Part shown: in pieces, positions 16,484-26,035 of the stretch
Layout of the letters: every line of letters begins with the position of its first letter
Position numbering within the stretch: position 1 is the stretch's first letter
From: Trichormus sp. NMC-1
Lineage (GTDB): Bacteria > Cyanobacteriota > Cyanobacteriia > Cyanobacteriales > Nostocaceae
Length of the DNA: 64,000 nt
NCBI RefSeq assembly: GCF_001858025.1
Contig: NZ_LZQD01000001.1
Span: 1,068,737 to 1,132,736 of the forward strand
Reading direction: 5' to 3'
The notes under the pieces: model-generated
What the model was told of the DNA's origin: nothing
The model's database searches: none
What the model saw: the letters and a program-made list of their open reading frames with translations, nothing else
Made by a program: the position numbers and the translations under genes

Positions 16484-16975
16484 ATGACAAAACTGATCTT
16501 ACTGATTGGTCTTCCTGGTAGCGGTAAGTCAACGTTAGCAAAACAATTACTGACAGAAAGCCCCCAGATGCAGCTAATTTCTACAGATGCTATCAGGGGG
16601 CAACTCTTTGGCTCAGAAGCGACTCAAGGGGCGTGGCTGTTGATTTGGGGAGAAATACAGCGGCAATTTCAACAAGCTATAGAGGCAGATAGAGGAGTAA
16701 TTTTTGATGCCACTAATGCCAAAAGATGCGATCGCCGTAAACTCATTATCCAAGCCCGTAATTTGGGTTTTACTCACATTACAGGGATTTGGGTGAAAAC
16801 CCCAGTTTGGCTATGTTTAGCACGCAATAAAAGGCGGATTCGCCAGGTTCCAGAGGAAATTATTTTGCGAATGCATCGCCAACTCCGGGATGCACCCCCC
16901 AGCTTAGAAGAAGGATTAGACAGGCTGATTTACTTTCCTGAAAGCGAAGTAGTACGGGAATTGCCCTGGCAGTGA
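16484..16975 (+). CDS. P-loop kinase-like ATP-binding protein (AAA_33)
   Basis: A 163-residue protein with a Walker A loop LIGLPGSGKSTLAKQLL (residues about 5-21), an STD motif (LISTDAIRGQLFG) and VIFDATNAKRCDRR, the layout of small zeta-toxin/polynucleotide-kinase-like proteins (AAA_33). Such proteins phosphorylate a small molecule or RNA end; the substrate is not visible here. The gene follows glgC closely on the same strand and may share its promoter, but no functional link is evident. The repeat-derived leader gives only a weak ribosome binding site. Confidence 0.7.
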   Translation: MTKLILLIGLPGSGKSTLAKQLLTESPQMQLISTDAIRGQLFGSEATQGAWLLIWGEIQRQFQQAIEADRGVIFDATNAKRCDRRKLIIQARNLGFTHITGIWVKTPVWLCLARNKRRIRQVPEEIILRMHRQLRDAPPSLEEGLDRLIYFPESEVVRELPWQ

Positions 16976-17116
16976 GAGCGAGAACCCCACTTGAGTTTTG
17001 AGATTGTTTGTTAATTTATTATCAGAATCTTTTGCCCAGAATTATAGTAGCTGGCAAAGAGTAAATCTCATATCTTAGAAAAAAACATAACGGAAATTTG
17101 TATAGGAGGCTGGTAG

Positions 17117-18100
17117 ATGGCTGCAACCGACTTTAAAGACTATTACGCAATTTTAGGAATCAGTAAGACTGCCACGCCAGAAGACATTAAACAAGCTTTT
17201 CGTAAACTCGCCCGCAAGTTTCACCCTGATGTCAACCCCGGTAACAAACAGGCAGAGGCAAGCTTCAAAGAAGTAAACGAAGCTTACGAAGTTTTATCAG
17301 ACCCAGAGAAGCGCAAAAAGTACGACCAATTTGGTCAATACTGGAAACAAGCTGGGGAAGGCTTCCCCGGAGGCGGTGCTGGTGTTGATATGAACGGTTT
17401 TGACTTCAGTCAATACGGCAGTTTTAATGACTTTTTAAATGAATTATTTGGTGCTGCTGGCCCTCGCAGTGGGCGACAAAGTTCTTCTTATCGCACTTCC
17501 GGCAGACCTGGTGGTGTCGGCGGTTTTAATGATTTTGGGTTTCCAGATGCTGGTGTAGGTGCTGCCCAAGATACGGAAGCTGTAATCAAGTTAACTTTTG
17601 CAGAAGCATTTGCTGGAGTTCAAAAGCGGTTTAGCTTGGGTAATGAAACAATTGATGTCCGCATCCCCGCTGGTGCTAAATCTGGTACTCGTCTCCGGGT
17701 GCGAGGTAAAGGTCAAATCAACCCCATGACTCAACAACGGGGAGATTTATATTTAAAGGTGGAACTCCAACCCCATTCTTTTTTCCAAATTGAGGGTGAT
17801 AATCTAGTTTGTGAAGTGCTAATTACACCAGATGAAGCTACATTAGGCGCTACCATTGATGTACCTACACCCGATGGCAATGTCAATGTTAAGCTGCCGG
17901 CAGGTGTGCGTTCTGGTCAATCCCTGCGCTTACGTGGTAAGGGTTGGCCTCTAGCTAAAGGTGGACGTGGTGATCAGCTTGTAAAAGTAGCGATCGCACC
18001 TCCAAAAGACCTCAGCGCCCAAGAGCGGGAATATTATGAGAAAATCCGGGCTATCCGTACATATAACCCCCGTAGTCATTTGGAGCAAGTTAAATTATAA
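17117..18100 (+). CDS. DnaJ-family co-chaperone (CbpA-like, no zinc finger)
   Basis: A 327-residue Hsp40 with a J domain at 8-73 ([20 protein letters not shown] and the HPD tripeptide in KFHPDVNP), a Gly/Phe-rich linker, and two beta-barrel substrate-binding domains ([40 protein letters not shown]). The Cys-rich zinc domain of classical DnaJ is missing, so it is the type II/CbpA form that stimulates DnaK ATPase. A strong AGGAGG lies 9 bp before the ATG. A good terminator follows. It appears to be transcribed alone. Confidence 0.9.
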   Translation: MAATDFKDYYAILGISKTATPEDIKQAFRKLARKFHPDVNPGNKQAEASFKEVNEAYEVLSDPEKRKKYDQFGQYWKQAGEGFPGGGAGVDMNGFDFSQYGSFNDFLNELFGAAGPRSGRQSSSYRTSGRPGGVGGFNDFGFPDAGVGAAQDTEAVIKLTFAEAFAGVQKRFSLGNETIDVRIPAGAKSGTRLRVRGKGQINPMTQQRGDLYLKVELQPHSFFQIEGDNLVCEVLITPDEATLGATIDVPTPDGNVNVKLPAGVRSGQSLRLRGKGWPLAKGGRGDQLVKVAIAPPKDLSAQEREYYEKIRAIRTYNPRSHLEQVKL

Positions 18101-18140
18101 CCACCATCAAACTAAACCATTTTCGCTAGTTCATCTTGGA

Positions 18141-18172
18141 GACGGGAAATTTCCCGTCTTTATATTTTTTTA
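18141..18172 (+). terminator. Rho-independent terminator after the dnaJ-like gene
   Basis: Perfect palindrome GACGGGAAATTTCCCGTC followed by TTTATATTTTTTT, 40 bp after the stop codon. Confidence 0.8.
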
Positions 18173-18259
18173 TATTTGTAAAGTTTTGTAAAGATATAGA
18201 TAACATAACTCTGCATTCACAGAAGAACTCATAGAACCAAAAATTAATTCCCAAAATCT

Positions 18260-19093
18260 ATGAATCTTCAACCAGCAGAATTATATCAACGTCTCCAAGA
18301 ATTTTCTTTAGATGAACAAAACGTTTCCTTCTCTTTTAGTCAGAGATTAGCAAGGGAAAATAACTGGACAATTGAATATACTCGACGTGTAATTGATGAA
18401 TATAAAAAGTTTGCAGTTATTGCAGTTTTCGCAGGACATCCAGTTACACCATCTGATCAAGTAGATCAAGTTTGGCATTTACATTTAACCTATACTCAAT
18501 CTTATTGGGATGATTTTTGCGAAATATTGGGTACACAACTAGATCATGGTCCTACTCGTGGTGGTGACAAGGAATATAATAAATTTAATAATTGGTATCT
18601 AAATACTGTAGCCAGTTACGAACAGTTTTTTGGAGAAACTCCACCCATAGATATTTGGCCAGCTTCTCATATTCGTTTTGATAAAGAAGCTAATTTTCAG
18701 CGTGTAGATACTCACAAAAATTGGGTTTTACCCAAACCTGTATTTAAGTTACCAAACATAAATATTTCTCGTTTTCTTCCCCAAAGATTGTATCTGGCAT
18801 TTTTGTTTACCTTGACATTAATTCTCATCAATTCTCGGATTTTATTAGCATCAAATAATAGTAATTCCCAAAGTTTTCAAAGTTCTCAAAATTCCATAGG
18901 ATTCTGGTTTTTCTTGATAGTAGTTGGTTCTGTGATCTTTGTGATATTTACATCTGCTAGAAGTGGTGGTGGTGGTAGCGGAGGAGATGGTGGCTGCGGT
19001 GGTGGCGGTTGCGGTAGTAGTGGTTGCGGTGGTGGAGGTTGTGGTGGTGGCGGAGGTTGTGGTGGTGGTGGCGGTTGCGGTGGTGGTGGTTAA
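18260..19093 (+). CDS. GRDP-like membrane protein with a Gly/Cys-rich tail
   Basis: A 277-residue protein. Residues about 10-150 resemble the glycine-rich-domain-protein-like family (GHPVTPSDQVDQVWHLHLTY, YWDDFCE; conserved WHxHLxxT and DxxWHLH). Two hydrophobic segments follow (about 183-203 LAFLFTLTLILINSRILLA and 212-232 WFFLIVVGSVIFVIFTSA). The last ~40 residues are nearly pure Gly, Cys and Ser (GGCGGGGCGSSGCGGGG), a tail also seen in TIGR04222-type membrane proteins. Function is unknown; the tail may bind metal or cross-link. A DUF2207 gene follows 49 bp later and is probably co-transcribed. Confidence 0.6.
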   Translation: MNLQPAELYQRLQEFSLDEQNVSFSFSQRLARENNWTIEYTRRVIDEYKKFAVIAVFAGHPVTPSDQVDQVWHLHLTYTQSYWDDFCEILGTQLDHGPTRGGDKEYNKFNNWYLNTVASYEQFFGETPPIDIWPASHIRFDKEANFQRVDTHKNWVLPKPVFKLPNINISRFLPQRLYLAFLFTLTLILINSRILLASNNSNSQSFQSSQNSIGFWFFLIVVGSVIFVIFTSARSGGGGSGGDGGCGGGGCGSSGCGGGGCGGGGGCGGGGGCGGGG

Positions 19094-19141
19094 TCGTTTT
19101 CTAGGCTATTGATTTTTGTCTCACGCAGAGAAAAGGAAAAT

Positions 19142-19999
19142 ATGAATAAATTTTTGATGAGAAAAATTGGGTTTTCTTTAATAGCTGTATTAATGACAGT
19201 TCTGATTACATTTACTCATGCTGTTGCTCAGGAATTGCCATTTTATTGGGACTATATCAATGTTAACATCGACGTGCAAACAAACGGAGATATGTTAATC
19301 ACAGAAACACAAAAATATGTATTCAAATCTGATCACTCAAATCAACGATATCGCTATATTCGTTTAGATAAAGTTGATGAAATTAAAGATGTAACAGTTG
19401 AAGAAAATAATCAAATTATTCCTAGTGAAACCGGAATTGAAAATCATCAATTTTGGATTCGTTGGCAACATCCATTAAAAGCACCAGAAACACATATATT
19501 TGTTTTGAAATATCGTTTAATTGGTGGATTACAAATTAATAATGATAATACTCAGGTTTCCTGGAAAGCGATTTTTGCAGATCGCCAAGCCCCAGTTCAA
19601 GCAGCAAAAGTTCAGGTACAATTACCGGAAGCTGTATCTGGTAAAGTCTTAGAATTTAAGAATTTTGGTACTGCGGCTACAGCCCGTCAAGTAAATCAGA
19701 AAACATTCGAGTTTGTTGCTAATCAGCCTATTCAACCACAAGAAAACTTAGAAGTTCAGATTACATTTCCTAGCAACATTCTCAATATCACTAAACCTAA
19801 TTGGCAACAAGGTAACTTCTGGGACATTATAAGCTTTTTGTTTCGGATAATTATGATGATTTTGCTTGCGCCCTTAGCCATTGTTATAGGTTTATTTATA
19901 CTGATGGTTGTTGTACAGATTGTTTTTTTCATAATACAATATATTGCTATGATGATTGTTATGGCAATCATGATAATAAGCAGCATTACCGGTAAATGA
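19142..19999 (+). CDS. DUF2207 domain-containing membrane protein
   Basis: A 285-residue protein starting at ATG 19142, which has AAAAGGAAA just upstream; an in-frame TTG at 19109 is less likely. A signal peptide (IGFSLIAVLMTVLITFTHAVAQ) is followed by a DUF2207 domain (about 30-220: YINVNIDVQTNGDMLITETQ, HQFWIRWQHPLKAPETHIFVL) and two or three C-terminal membrane segments rich in Ile and Met (IMMILLAPLAIVIGLFILM; IQYIAMMIVMAIMIISSI). Family role is unknown. In many bacteria DUF2207 proteins sit beside glycine-rich-tail membrane proteins, as here, suggesting a joint envelope function. Confidence 0.75.
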   Translation: MNKFLMRKIGFSLIAVLMTVLITFTHAVAQELPFYWDYINVNIDVQTNGDMLITETQKYVFKSDHSNQRYRYIRLDKVDEIKDVTVEENNQIIPSETGIENHQFWIRWQHPLKAPETHIFVLKYRLIGGLQINNDNTQVSWKAIFADRQAPVQAAKVQVQLPEAVSGKVLEFKNFGTAATARQVNQKTFEFVANQPIQPQENLEVQITFPSNILNITKPNWQQGNFWDIISFLFRIIMMILLAPLAIVIGLFILMVVVQIVFFIIQYIAMMIVMAIMIISSITGK

Positions 20000-20082
20000 G
20001 GTACAGATGTTTATGATTCCTAGATTTATAGCAATCTCAAAAAAAATGGTATTATGTATCACGATTAAATTAACCTAATCAA

Positions 20083-20748
20083 ATGGATGAATTAGAAGCA
20101 AAAATCCTGCAATTTATTCAAGAAACCTGTCAACATCCTAGCGGTAGTCTTGCCCGTCAAAAAGGACTCAATCAAATTATTTTACTGATTCAAAAAACAG
20201 GTAAATTATTGCGCGGAGTTGGTATACCTGATGCAGAAGAAGCTTTACAGGAAACTTGGTGGTTTTTTTGCCGAAATCTTTGTGAAGCGACTACTGCAAA
20301 AGAATCTTATAATCCTGAGAAAAGTAGCGTTATCACTTGGATTAATAATTACTTAAGTTATCGTTTACAAGATAAAAGAATCAATTATTATGAACAAAAA
20401 AATAAATTTGATTTATTCCTAGAAGACAATGAACAACAAATAGATCCTGCAAATTTAATTCCTGCACCACCAGAACCAAGACCAATATTAAATGAAATTC
20501 AAGAATGGTTAAAAACAAATTCTCTAGAACTACAACGTATTCATATAAGAGATCGTCCAGATGTTAATTGTTACGTTTTAATTGCCCGTCGTTTACCACC
20601 GGAAACATCTTGGATAGATTTATCTGTAGAGTTTGATATACCTGTAGCAACTCTGAGTAATTTCTATCAACGTCAATGCTTTCCCCGTCTCCTCAACTTT
20701 GGTAAATCCCAAGCTTATTTTGATAGCGAAGGTTACTTTGATATATAA
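20083..20748 (+). CDS. Sigma-70-family-like protein upstream of a DUF1822/CHAT module
   Basis: A 221-residue protein. The stretch GIPDAEEALQETWWFFCRN resembles sigma region 2.1-2.2 of ECF-type factors and VITWINNYLSYRLQDKRINY resembles 2.3-2.4; the C-terminus (TSWIDLSVEFDIPVATLSNF) looks like a helix-turn-helix of region 4. Cyanobacterial genomes often carry such a sigma-like gene directly before a DUF1822 gene and a CHAT gene. The stop is only 6 bp before the next start, so they are one operon. Whether it acts as a true sigma factor is unproven; key aromatic residues of region 2 are not certain. Confidence 0.6.
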   Translation: MDELEAKILQFIQETCQHPSGSLARQKGLNQIILLIQKTGKLLRGVGIPDAEEALQETWWFFCRNLCEATTAKESYNPEKSSVITWINNYLSYRLQDKRINYYEQKNKFDLFLEDNEQQIDPANLIPAPPEPRPILNEIQEWLKTNSLELQRIHIRDRPDVNCYVLIARRLPPETSWIDLSVEFDIPVATLSNFYQRQCFPRLLNFGKSQAYFDSEGYFDI

Positions 20749-20754
20749 CAAGTC

Positions 20755-21876
20755 ATGAATTATCCTACTGAACAACAAAGCATTTCTATTCCTATTTCCG
20801 CAAAGTTCCGAGATACAGCCTTACAATTTGCCCAAGAACAACCAAATCAACAAAAAGCTAAACTCGTATATCTGAATACTTTAGCTGTGCAAGTTGTAAA
20901 TAATTATTTGCAAATGTTAGATATTTCTACAGCATTAGAAGCCAGCTATAGTTGGGATTGTTGGGGAAGAATGGGTGCAGATGTGGCAGATTTAGTATTA
21001 ACTGGAATCGGACATTTAGAATGTAGATATATCAGAACAGGAGAAGAAGTTTGTTATATTCCTCCTGAAGTTTTGAATCATCGTTTTGGTTATGTGGTAG
21101 TTGAAATTAATCAAACTTGCCAAGAAGGTAAAATTAGAGGATTTTTACCCGAAGTTACCACAACGGAAATTAACCTAGAACAGTTACAAACATTAGAATT
21201 TTTCATAGAACATTACCATCAATTTTCGGGTGTTCAATTAAGACAATGGTTAGAGGGAATATATACATCTCAATGGCAAGGTATTGAGGAATTAGCTTTA
21301 CAAAAAATCCCACAATTAGCCTTTCGTTCTTTAAAAGTGCGGGGATTTGAAATAGATACACCTAAAAAAGTTTGGCAAGTTATTGAACAATTATATCCTC
21401 AGCGCAGTTGGGAAAAAATCTTGCCATCAACATTATTACCTAATTCAGATGTAGAAGTAACGGATATTCTTGTTCATCTTTTACAAACTACCAACGATGA
21501 AGAAATTCGTTGGACTCTAGCAGAAGTGTTATGGACAATAGCACCAAATCATCCTGTAATTACTGCTAGACGAATTATGGATTTAGGAATGCAGTTAGCG
21601 GGAAATCCTGTAGCTTTAATGGTGGCTATTTTACCCAAACAAGATAAAAGTTTGGCTGTGCTTTTGCGGGTATATCCAATGGGAAATCAATCTTACTTAC
21701 CAACAGGTTTAAAATTAGCAGGATTATATGAAAATGGAGAGCCATTTTTAGAAGTTCAAGCTAGACAACAAAGAGATAATTACATCCAATTAAAATTTTG
21801 TGCTGAATTAGGTGAAAAATTCCAAATTCGGGTTACTCTAAATAATGCAACTATTACAGAAAAGTTTGTCATTTGA
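20755..21876 (+). CDS. DUF1822 family protein
   Basis: A 373-residue protein with the DUF1822 pattern: an N-terminal segment ISIPISAKFRDTALQFAQEQ, KAKLVYLNTLAVQVVNNYL, then ALEASYSWDC and ECRYIRTGEEVCYIPPEV, and a C-terminal beta-rich part (VALMVAILPKQDKSLAVLLR, LPTGLKLAGLYENGEPFLEV). No membrane segment is visible. The family is nearly confined to cyanobacteria and has no known biochemical role; it consistently neighbours sigma-like and CHAT genes. Its last codons (about 28 bp) are repeated imperfectly after a palindromic element downstream. Confidence 0.8.
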   Translation: MNYPTEQQSISIPISAKFRDTALQFAQEQPNQQKAKLVYLNTLAVQVVNNYLQMLDISTALEASYSWDCWGRMGADVADLVLTGIGHLECRYIRTGEEVCYIPPEVLNHRFGYVVVEINQTCQEGKIRGFLPEVTTTEINLEQLQTLEFFIEHYHQFSGVQLRQWLEGIYTSQWQGIEELALQKIPQLAFRSLKVRGFEIDTPKKVWQVIEQLYPQRSWEKILPSTLLPNSDVEVTDILVHLLQTTNDEEIRWTLAEVLWTIAPNHPVITARRIMDLGMQLAGNPVALMVAILPKQDKSLAVLLRVYPMGNQSYLPTGLKLAGLYENGEPFLEVQARQQRDNYIQLKFCAELGEKFQIRVTLNNATITEKFVI

Positions 21877-22019
21877 ACCAATACAGTTTAGTTAAGAAAA
21901 TTGTAGGTTGGGTTGAACAACGTGAAACCCAACATTAGCGGTAGGAGAGTAAGAGTTGTTGGGTTTCGTTCCTTAACCCAACCTACATGGACTATTATAA
22001 AAAGTTTGTCATTTAACCA
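21851..22019. repeat. Palindromic GTAGGTTGGGTT element flanked by ~28-bp direct repeats
   Basis: The element spans about 21902-21987, with GTAGGTTGGGTT at its left end and AACCCAACCTAC at its right, an inner AACCCAACATTAGCG stretch and GTTGGGTTTCG. Imperfect direct repeats CTATTACAGAAAAGTTTGTC (21851 on) and CTATTATAAAAAGTTTGTC (21992 on), continuing CATTTGAACCA / ATTTAACCA, flank it. A related element is at 38053-38140. Confidence 0.75.
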
Positions 22020-22042
22020 GACGAATCAATAAGGTAACAACA

Positions 22043-24484
22043 GTGGGTAAGCTGGTAATATTTGAAATTGGGGAAGGTAGTTTTGAAAAAGGGTTTCCTG
22101 TTAAAATCAGAATTGGGGAAGACGGTAAACCCCATTTCGCAGAAATTTCTGGTAGGTTTCCAGCAGATTTGGAAATTCCTCAAACTTATTATGAATGGCA
22201 ATCAGCTTATTATAACTTACCTGGTAATTGGTTAATTACTGTTCCCGAAACGCAAATAACTAATGTATCTACTACTGAAGTTTGTGATACTGCTGCTCAA
22301 AAATTCCAATCTAGTTTTCATGATTGGTTAAATCAACCATCTGTAAGAAAGTTAGAAAGGCAATTTTTACAAAAAATTGGTGACTGGGATAATGTCCGTT
22401 TTATTTTAGAAACACAAGATTCACTGTTAAGAAGACTTCCTTGGCATTTATGGGAAATATTTCATACCAGTCATATTCAACCAGAGGTTGTGATTAGTTC
22501 AGAGTATAAACCATCAAAAATCCAATTAAAAAGTCCGGTGAAAATTCTGGCTATTTTAGGTAATAGTCAAGGAATTGATATTCAACCAGATTTACAAGCG
22601 TTGACAGCAAAATTACCAGGTGCAATTATTGAACCTTTGTTGCAACCTTCACGTCAAGAAATAGTAAATAAATTATGGCATCAATCTTGGGATATTTTAT
22701 TTTTTGCTGGACATAGTTCTAGTAAAAAGGATGATGCTTGGGGAGAAATTCAAATTAATGAAAATGAAAGTTTATCACTTTTAGATTTACGTCATTCTCT
22801 GGGATATGCTCTTAAAAAAGGATTGAAATTAGCAATTTTTAATTCTTGTGATGGTTTAGGATTAGCACGCAATTTAGCTGATTTGCGAATTCCTTATATA
22901 ATTGTGATGCGAGAACCTGTTCCTGATATTGTCGCTCAACATTTTCTAGAATATTTTCTCACAGTTTTTGCATCTGGTGAATCTTTATATACTTCTGTTC
23001 AACAAGCGCGTGTGCGTTTACAGGAAGAGTTAGAAAATCAATATCCTTGTGCTTCTTGGATACCTGTAATTTTTCAAAATCCAGCCGCAGCATTACTTAA
23101 ATATCCCCAACCTCGTAATTTACAAAAGATAGCTTTACAGTCAATCATAGCTACGATGTTATTCGCAATCATTGGTGTTGTTTTTTGGCTGAGTTTAAAG
23201 GAAATCAAATTGCAAAATCGGTTTAGTTATGGGGAGAAAATATTATTTAGTTCGGTGACTAATTTAGATAAAGAAGAAGCTATAAAAGCATTTTGGTGGA
23301 AGAATTACAATCAAGCAATTAGAAGATTTACTACTTATTTACAGGAATATCCCCATGATCCAGAAGCGAAAATATATTTAGAAAATGCGAAGATAGGTAA
23401 TAAAGAAGTAATCAAAATTGGTGTAGCTGTACCTATAGGTAATAATCCTCTTGTAGCGCAAGAAATTCTGCGAGGAGTTGCACAAGCGCAACAAGAGATA
23501 AATAATAATGGTGGGGTGAATAGTAAGTTTTTACAAATCCAAATTGCTAATGATGATAATAATCCAGAAATAGCAAAACAAATTGCTCAAAGATTTGTAA
23601 AAAATGCGGATATTTTAGCGGTAGTTGGTCATAATAGTAGTGATGCAAGTGTACCTGCTGCTGATATATATCAAGCTGGAAAGTTGGTGATGATTTCCCC
23701 AACTAGTAGCTCTACAAAATTAACAGATCGTCAAGATCGAACTCACGGTAATTATATTTTTAGGACTGTAATTAGTTTTAATGCTACTGCGGAAGCTCTG
23801 GCTGAATATGCCAAAAACACTAAAAACAGTAAGATTGTTATTTGTAGTGATTCTAAAGCCACAGATCAGTCTTTTGATCAAGCTTTTGTTAATGCTATGA
23901 ATAGCAGAAACTTGGAATTAGTGAGTGAGATTAATTGTGATTTTGCCTCTGAAAATTTCCAAAGTGAGCAGATTATTCAAAAAGCAATTGAGCAAAATGT
24001 AAATACTATTCTGCTGAATCCTCAAGTTGACAGAATTAATCAAGCTCTTGAACTTGCTAAAAGTAATCAAGGCAAATTATTATTATTAGGAAATCCCAGT
24101 TTACAAACTCAAAAAACTATTGCGGCTGGTAATGCAGTTAATGGTATGATATTGGCAGTTCCTTGGCAAATTACTGTTGCCCAAAATCAACAATTTGTGC
24201 AGAATGCCAAACATCTTTGGGGTGAACAAAGTTTAATTACTTGGCGTACAGCTACGGCTTTTGATGCTACTAAAACAGTGGCTATTGCTATCCAAAAAAA
24301 AGGTAGTACGAGATTAGATATTGAAAAGGCTTTGATTAATAATTTTTCCTTTCCAGGTGCTACAGGTACAATCAAGTTTTTATCATGGGGCGATCGCACT
24401 GGTGATAGAATCGGTAAAGCTGTTTTAGTCCAAATACAACCAGATTCTAGTACAGGCACTGGCTACAACTTCGTAGCAAAATAG
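22043..24484 (+). CDS. CHAT protease domain / transmembrane helix / periplasmic ligand-binding protein
   Basis: An 813-residue fusion starting with GTG at 22043 (AAGGT 8 bp upstream). Residues about 90-355 form a CHAT (caspase-like) domain with the catalytic dyad in place: His224 in LFFAGHSSS and Cys269 in AIFNSCDGLG. One membrane helix follows (about 364-385, SIIATMLFAIIGVVFWLSL), then a TPR-like helix pair (412-445) and a type I periplasmic-binding fold (about 456-813; IKIGVAVPIGNNPLVAQEIL, VVGHNSSDASVPAADIY, SPTSSSTKLT) like branched-chain amino-acid receptors. Topology: protease inside, sensor outside. With the sigma-like and DUF1822 genes it looks like a ligand-triggered protease pathway; this is inference. 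Confidence 0.8.
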   Translation: MGKLVIFEIGEGSFEKGFPVKIRIGEDGKPHFAEISGRFPADLEIPQTYYEWQSAYYNLPGNWLITVPETQITNVSTTEVCDTAAQKFQSSFHDWLNQPSVRKLERQFLQKIGDWDNVRFILETQDSLLRRLPWHLWEIFHTSHIQPEVVISSEYKPSKIQLKSPVKILAILGNSQGIDIQPDLQALTAKLPGAIIEPLLQPSRQEIVNKLWHQSWDILFFAGHSSSKKDDAWGEIQINENESLSLLDLRHSLGYALKKGLKLAIFNSCDGLGLARNLADLRIPYIIVMREPVPDIVAQHFLEYFLTVFASGESLYTSVQQARVRLQEELENQYPCASWIPVIFQNPAAALLKYPQPRNLQKIALQSIIATMLFAIIGVVFWLSLKEIKLQNRFSYGEKILFSSVTNLDKEEAIKAFWWKNYNQAIRRFTTYLQEYPHDPEAKIYLENAKIGNKEVIKIGVAVPIGNNPLVAQEILRGVAQAQQEINNNGGVNSKFLQIQIANDDNNPEIAKQIAQRFVKNADILAVVGHNSSDASVPAADIYQAGKLVMISPTSSSTKLTDRQDRTHGNYIFRTVISFNATAEALAEYAKNTKNSKIVICSDSKATDQSFDQAFVNAMNSRNLELVSEINCDFASENFQSEQIIQKAIEQNVNTILLNPQVDRINQALELAKSNQGKLLLLGNPSLQTQKTIAAGNAVNGMILAVPWQITVAQNQQFVQNAKHLWGEQSLITWRTATAFDATKTVAIAIQKKGSTRLDIEKALINNFSFPGATGTIKFLSWGDRTGDRIGKAVLVQIQPDSSTGTGYNFVAK

Positions 24485-24627
24485 GTGATTTCTGATGTGT
24501 AGAGACGTTATAGCAGGTGCCAAGTGACAGAGTTGAAAGTCGGTTTGTGTGTAAGTTTTATCCTCTGTTGATGTCCTAACCACCTTGGCGGTTGCTATAT
24601 ATACATCACACATCTGGTGATAAATAA

Positions 24628-24657
24628 TGTAGAGACGTTCCATGGAACGTCTCTACA
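24628..24657. repeat. Perfect 30-bp palindrome
   Basis: TGTAGAGACGTTCCA and its exact complement. Same family as the palindrome inside the U32 gene at 8527-8556; a half copy (TGTAGAGACGTTAT) is at 24498-24511. Confidence 0.85.
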
Positions 24658-24742
24658 AAGATTCTAGAAAATGCACATTTAATTCTTGAAGATGTTTAAC
24701 ATCGTCTACAGAGGTTGAAGGTAGCTGAATTATCTCAAATGA

Positions 24743-25744
24743 TTACGCTGTAACCTTTTCACTTTCCAGACGAGCCAATCTTTCTGCTAGTAGTTGTTCT
24801 AAAGCAACTAGTGCTTTGGTGAAACCATCAATACCTTCTGAAAGTTTATCAGATGCCATGCGGTCAGCAGTGTGCATCTTATCAAAGGTGGCTTTATCAA
24901 CGGAGATTTTTTCAAGAGACAAACCTGATACCTTAGCGGGGTCAAGTTTGCGGGGTAATTCGGCAACAGTATTTTGCAATTCTGTCAACAAACCTGGAGA
25001 AATAGTCAACAAATCACAACCAGCAAGTTCAGTAATTTCGCCGATGTTACGGAAGCTTGCGCCCATAACTTCAGTTTTGTAACCGAACTTTTTGTAGTAG
25101 TTATAGATTTTAGTGACTGATAATACACCTGGGTCTTCCGCTGCGGGGTAGTTGTCCCGTCCGGTATCTTTCTTGTACCAGTCAAGAATGCGACCAACGA
25201 AAGGAGAAATGAGAGTGATACCAGCTTCCGCGCAAGCGATCGCTTGATGCACACCAAATAGTAAAGTCAGATTACAGTGAATACCTTCTTTTTCCAGAAT
25301 TTCCGCAGCCTTGATACCTTCCCAAGTAGCCGCAATTTTAATCAAAACGCGCTCTTTAGAAATACCAGCCGCTTTATATTGAGCAATCAAATCCCGTGCT
25401 TTAGCCAGAGTAGCTTCTGTATCGTAGGATAAACGAGCATCTACTTCAGTAGACACCCGACCGGGGATAATTTGCAAAATCTTCAAGCCAAAGGATACCG
25501 CCAAACTATCAAAAGCTAAAGAAACTACCTGTGATTGGGTAGCACCTGCACCCGCATCTTTCTTAGCTTTGAGTAAAGTTTGATCAACAATTTCCTGATA
25601 TTCTGGCATTTGTGCCGCAGCGGTAATCAATGAGGGATTGGTGGTAGCATCTTGGGGCTTAAACTTGCCAATAGATTGGATATCACCTGTATCCGCTACT
25701 ACTACGGTTACTGCCCGCAATTGTTCTAGTAAATTCTTAGGCAT
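24743..25744 (-). CDS. tal: Transaldolase
   Basis: A 333-residue enzyme of the pentose phosphate pathway, moving dihydroxyacetone units between sugar phosphates. Evidence: [19 protein letters not shown], the Schiff-base lysine in [39 protein letters not shown] and [13 protein letters not shown]. The start chosen is ATG 25742-25744 (MPKNLLEQL), which has GGAG 6 bp upstream; an ATG four codons earlier and a longer open frame to 25912 are less likely. It is near pyk and gap1 on the same strand but separated by a mobile-element relic. Confidence 0.92.
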   Translation of the reverse strand: MPKNLLEQLRAVTVVVADTGDIQSIGKFKPQDATTNPSLITAAAQMPEYQEIVDQTLLKAKKDAGAGATQSQVVSLAFDSLAVSFGLKILQIIPGRVSTEVDARLSYDTEATLAKARDLIAQYKAAGISKERVLIKIAATWEGIKAAEILEKEGIHCNLTLLFGVHQAIACAEAGITLISPFVGRILDWYKKDTGRDNYPAAEDPGVLSVTKIYNYYKKFGYKTEVMGASFRNIGEITELAGCDLLTISPGLLTELQNTVAELPRKLDPAKVSGLSLEKISVDKATFDKMHTADRMASDKLSEGIDGFTKALVALEQLLAERLARLESEKVTA

Positions 25745-26035
25745 AACATACTCCATGATTTTTTTTGGTTTAGGATTTACCCAATCCCCAGTTATAAGGA
25801 AAATGCTGAAAACCCCTGAGAAACAGCAACACAGTTGCATATTTCGTGCTTTAGACAGGGGATGAAAGCTAGTGGCAGGATAAATCCTGCTTCGATGGTA
25901 GAATAGTATCAACAGGAACGGTAATCAACCTGTATAAAAACCCAACTGCTTAACAGCAATCTGTACCTTGACAATTGAAAATATAGGGTTCTATTCCATA
26001 GTTTTAGTTCCTTCCCAGGAATAGGTAAAATTTTC

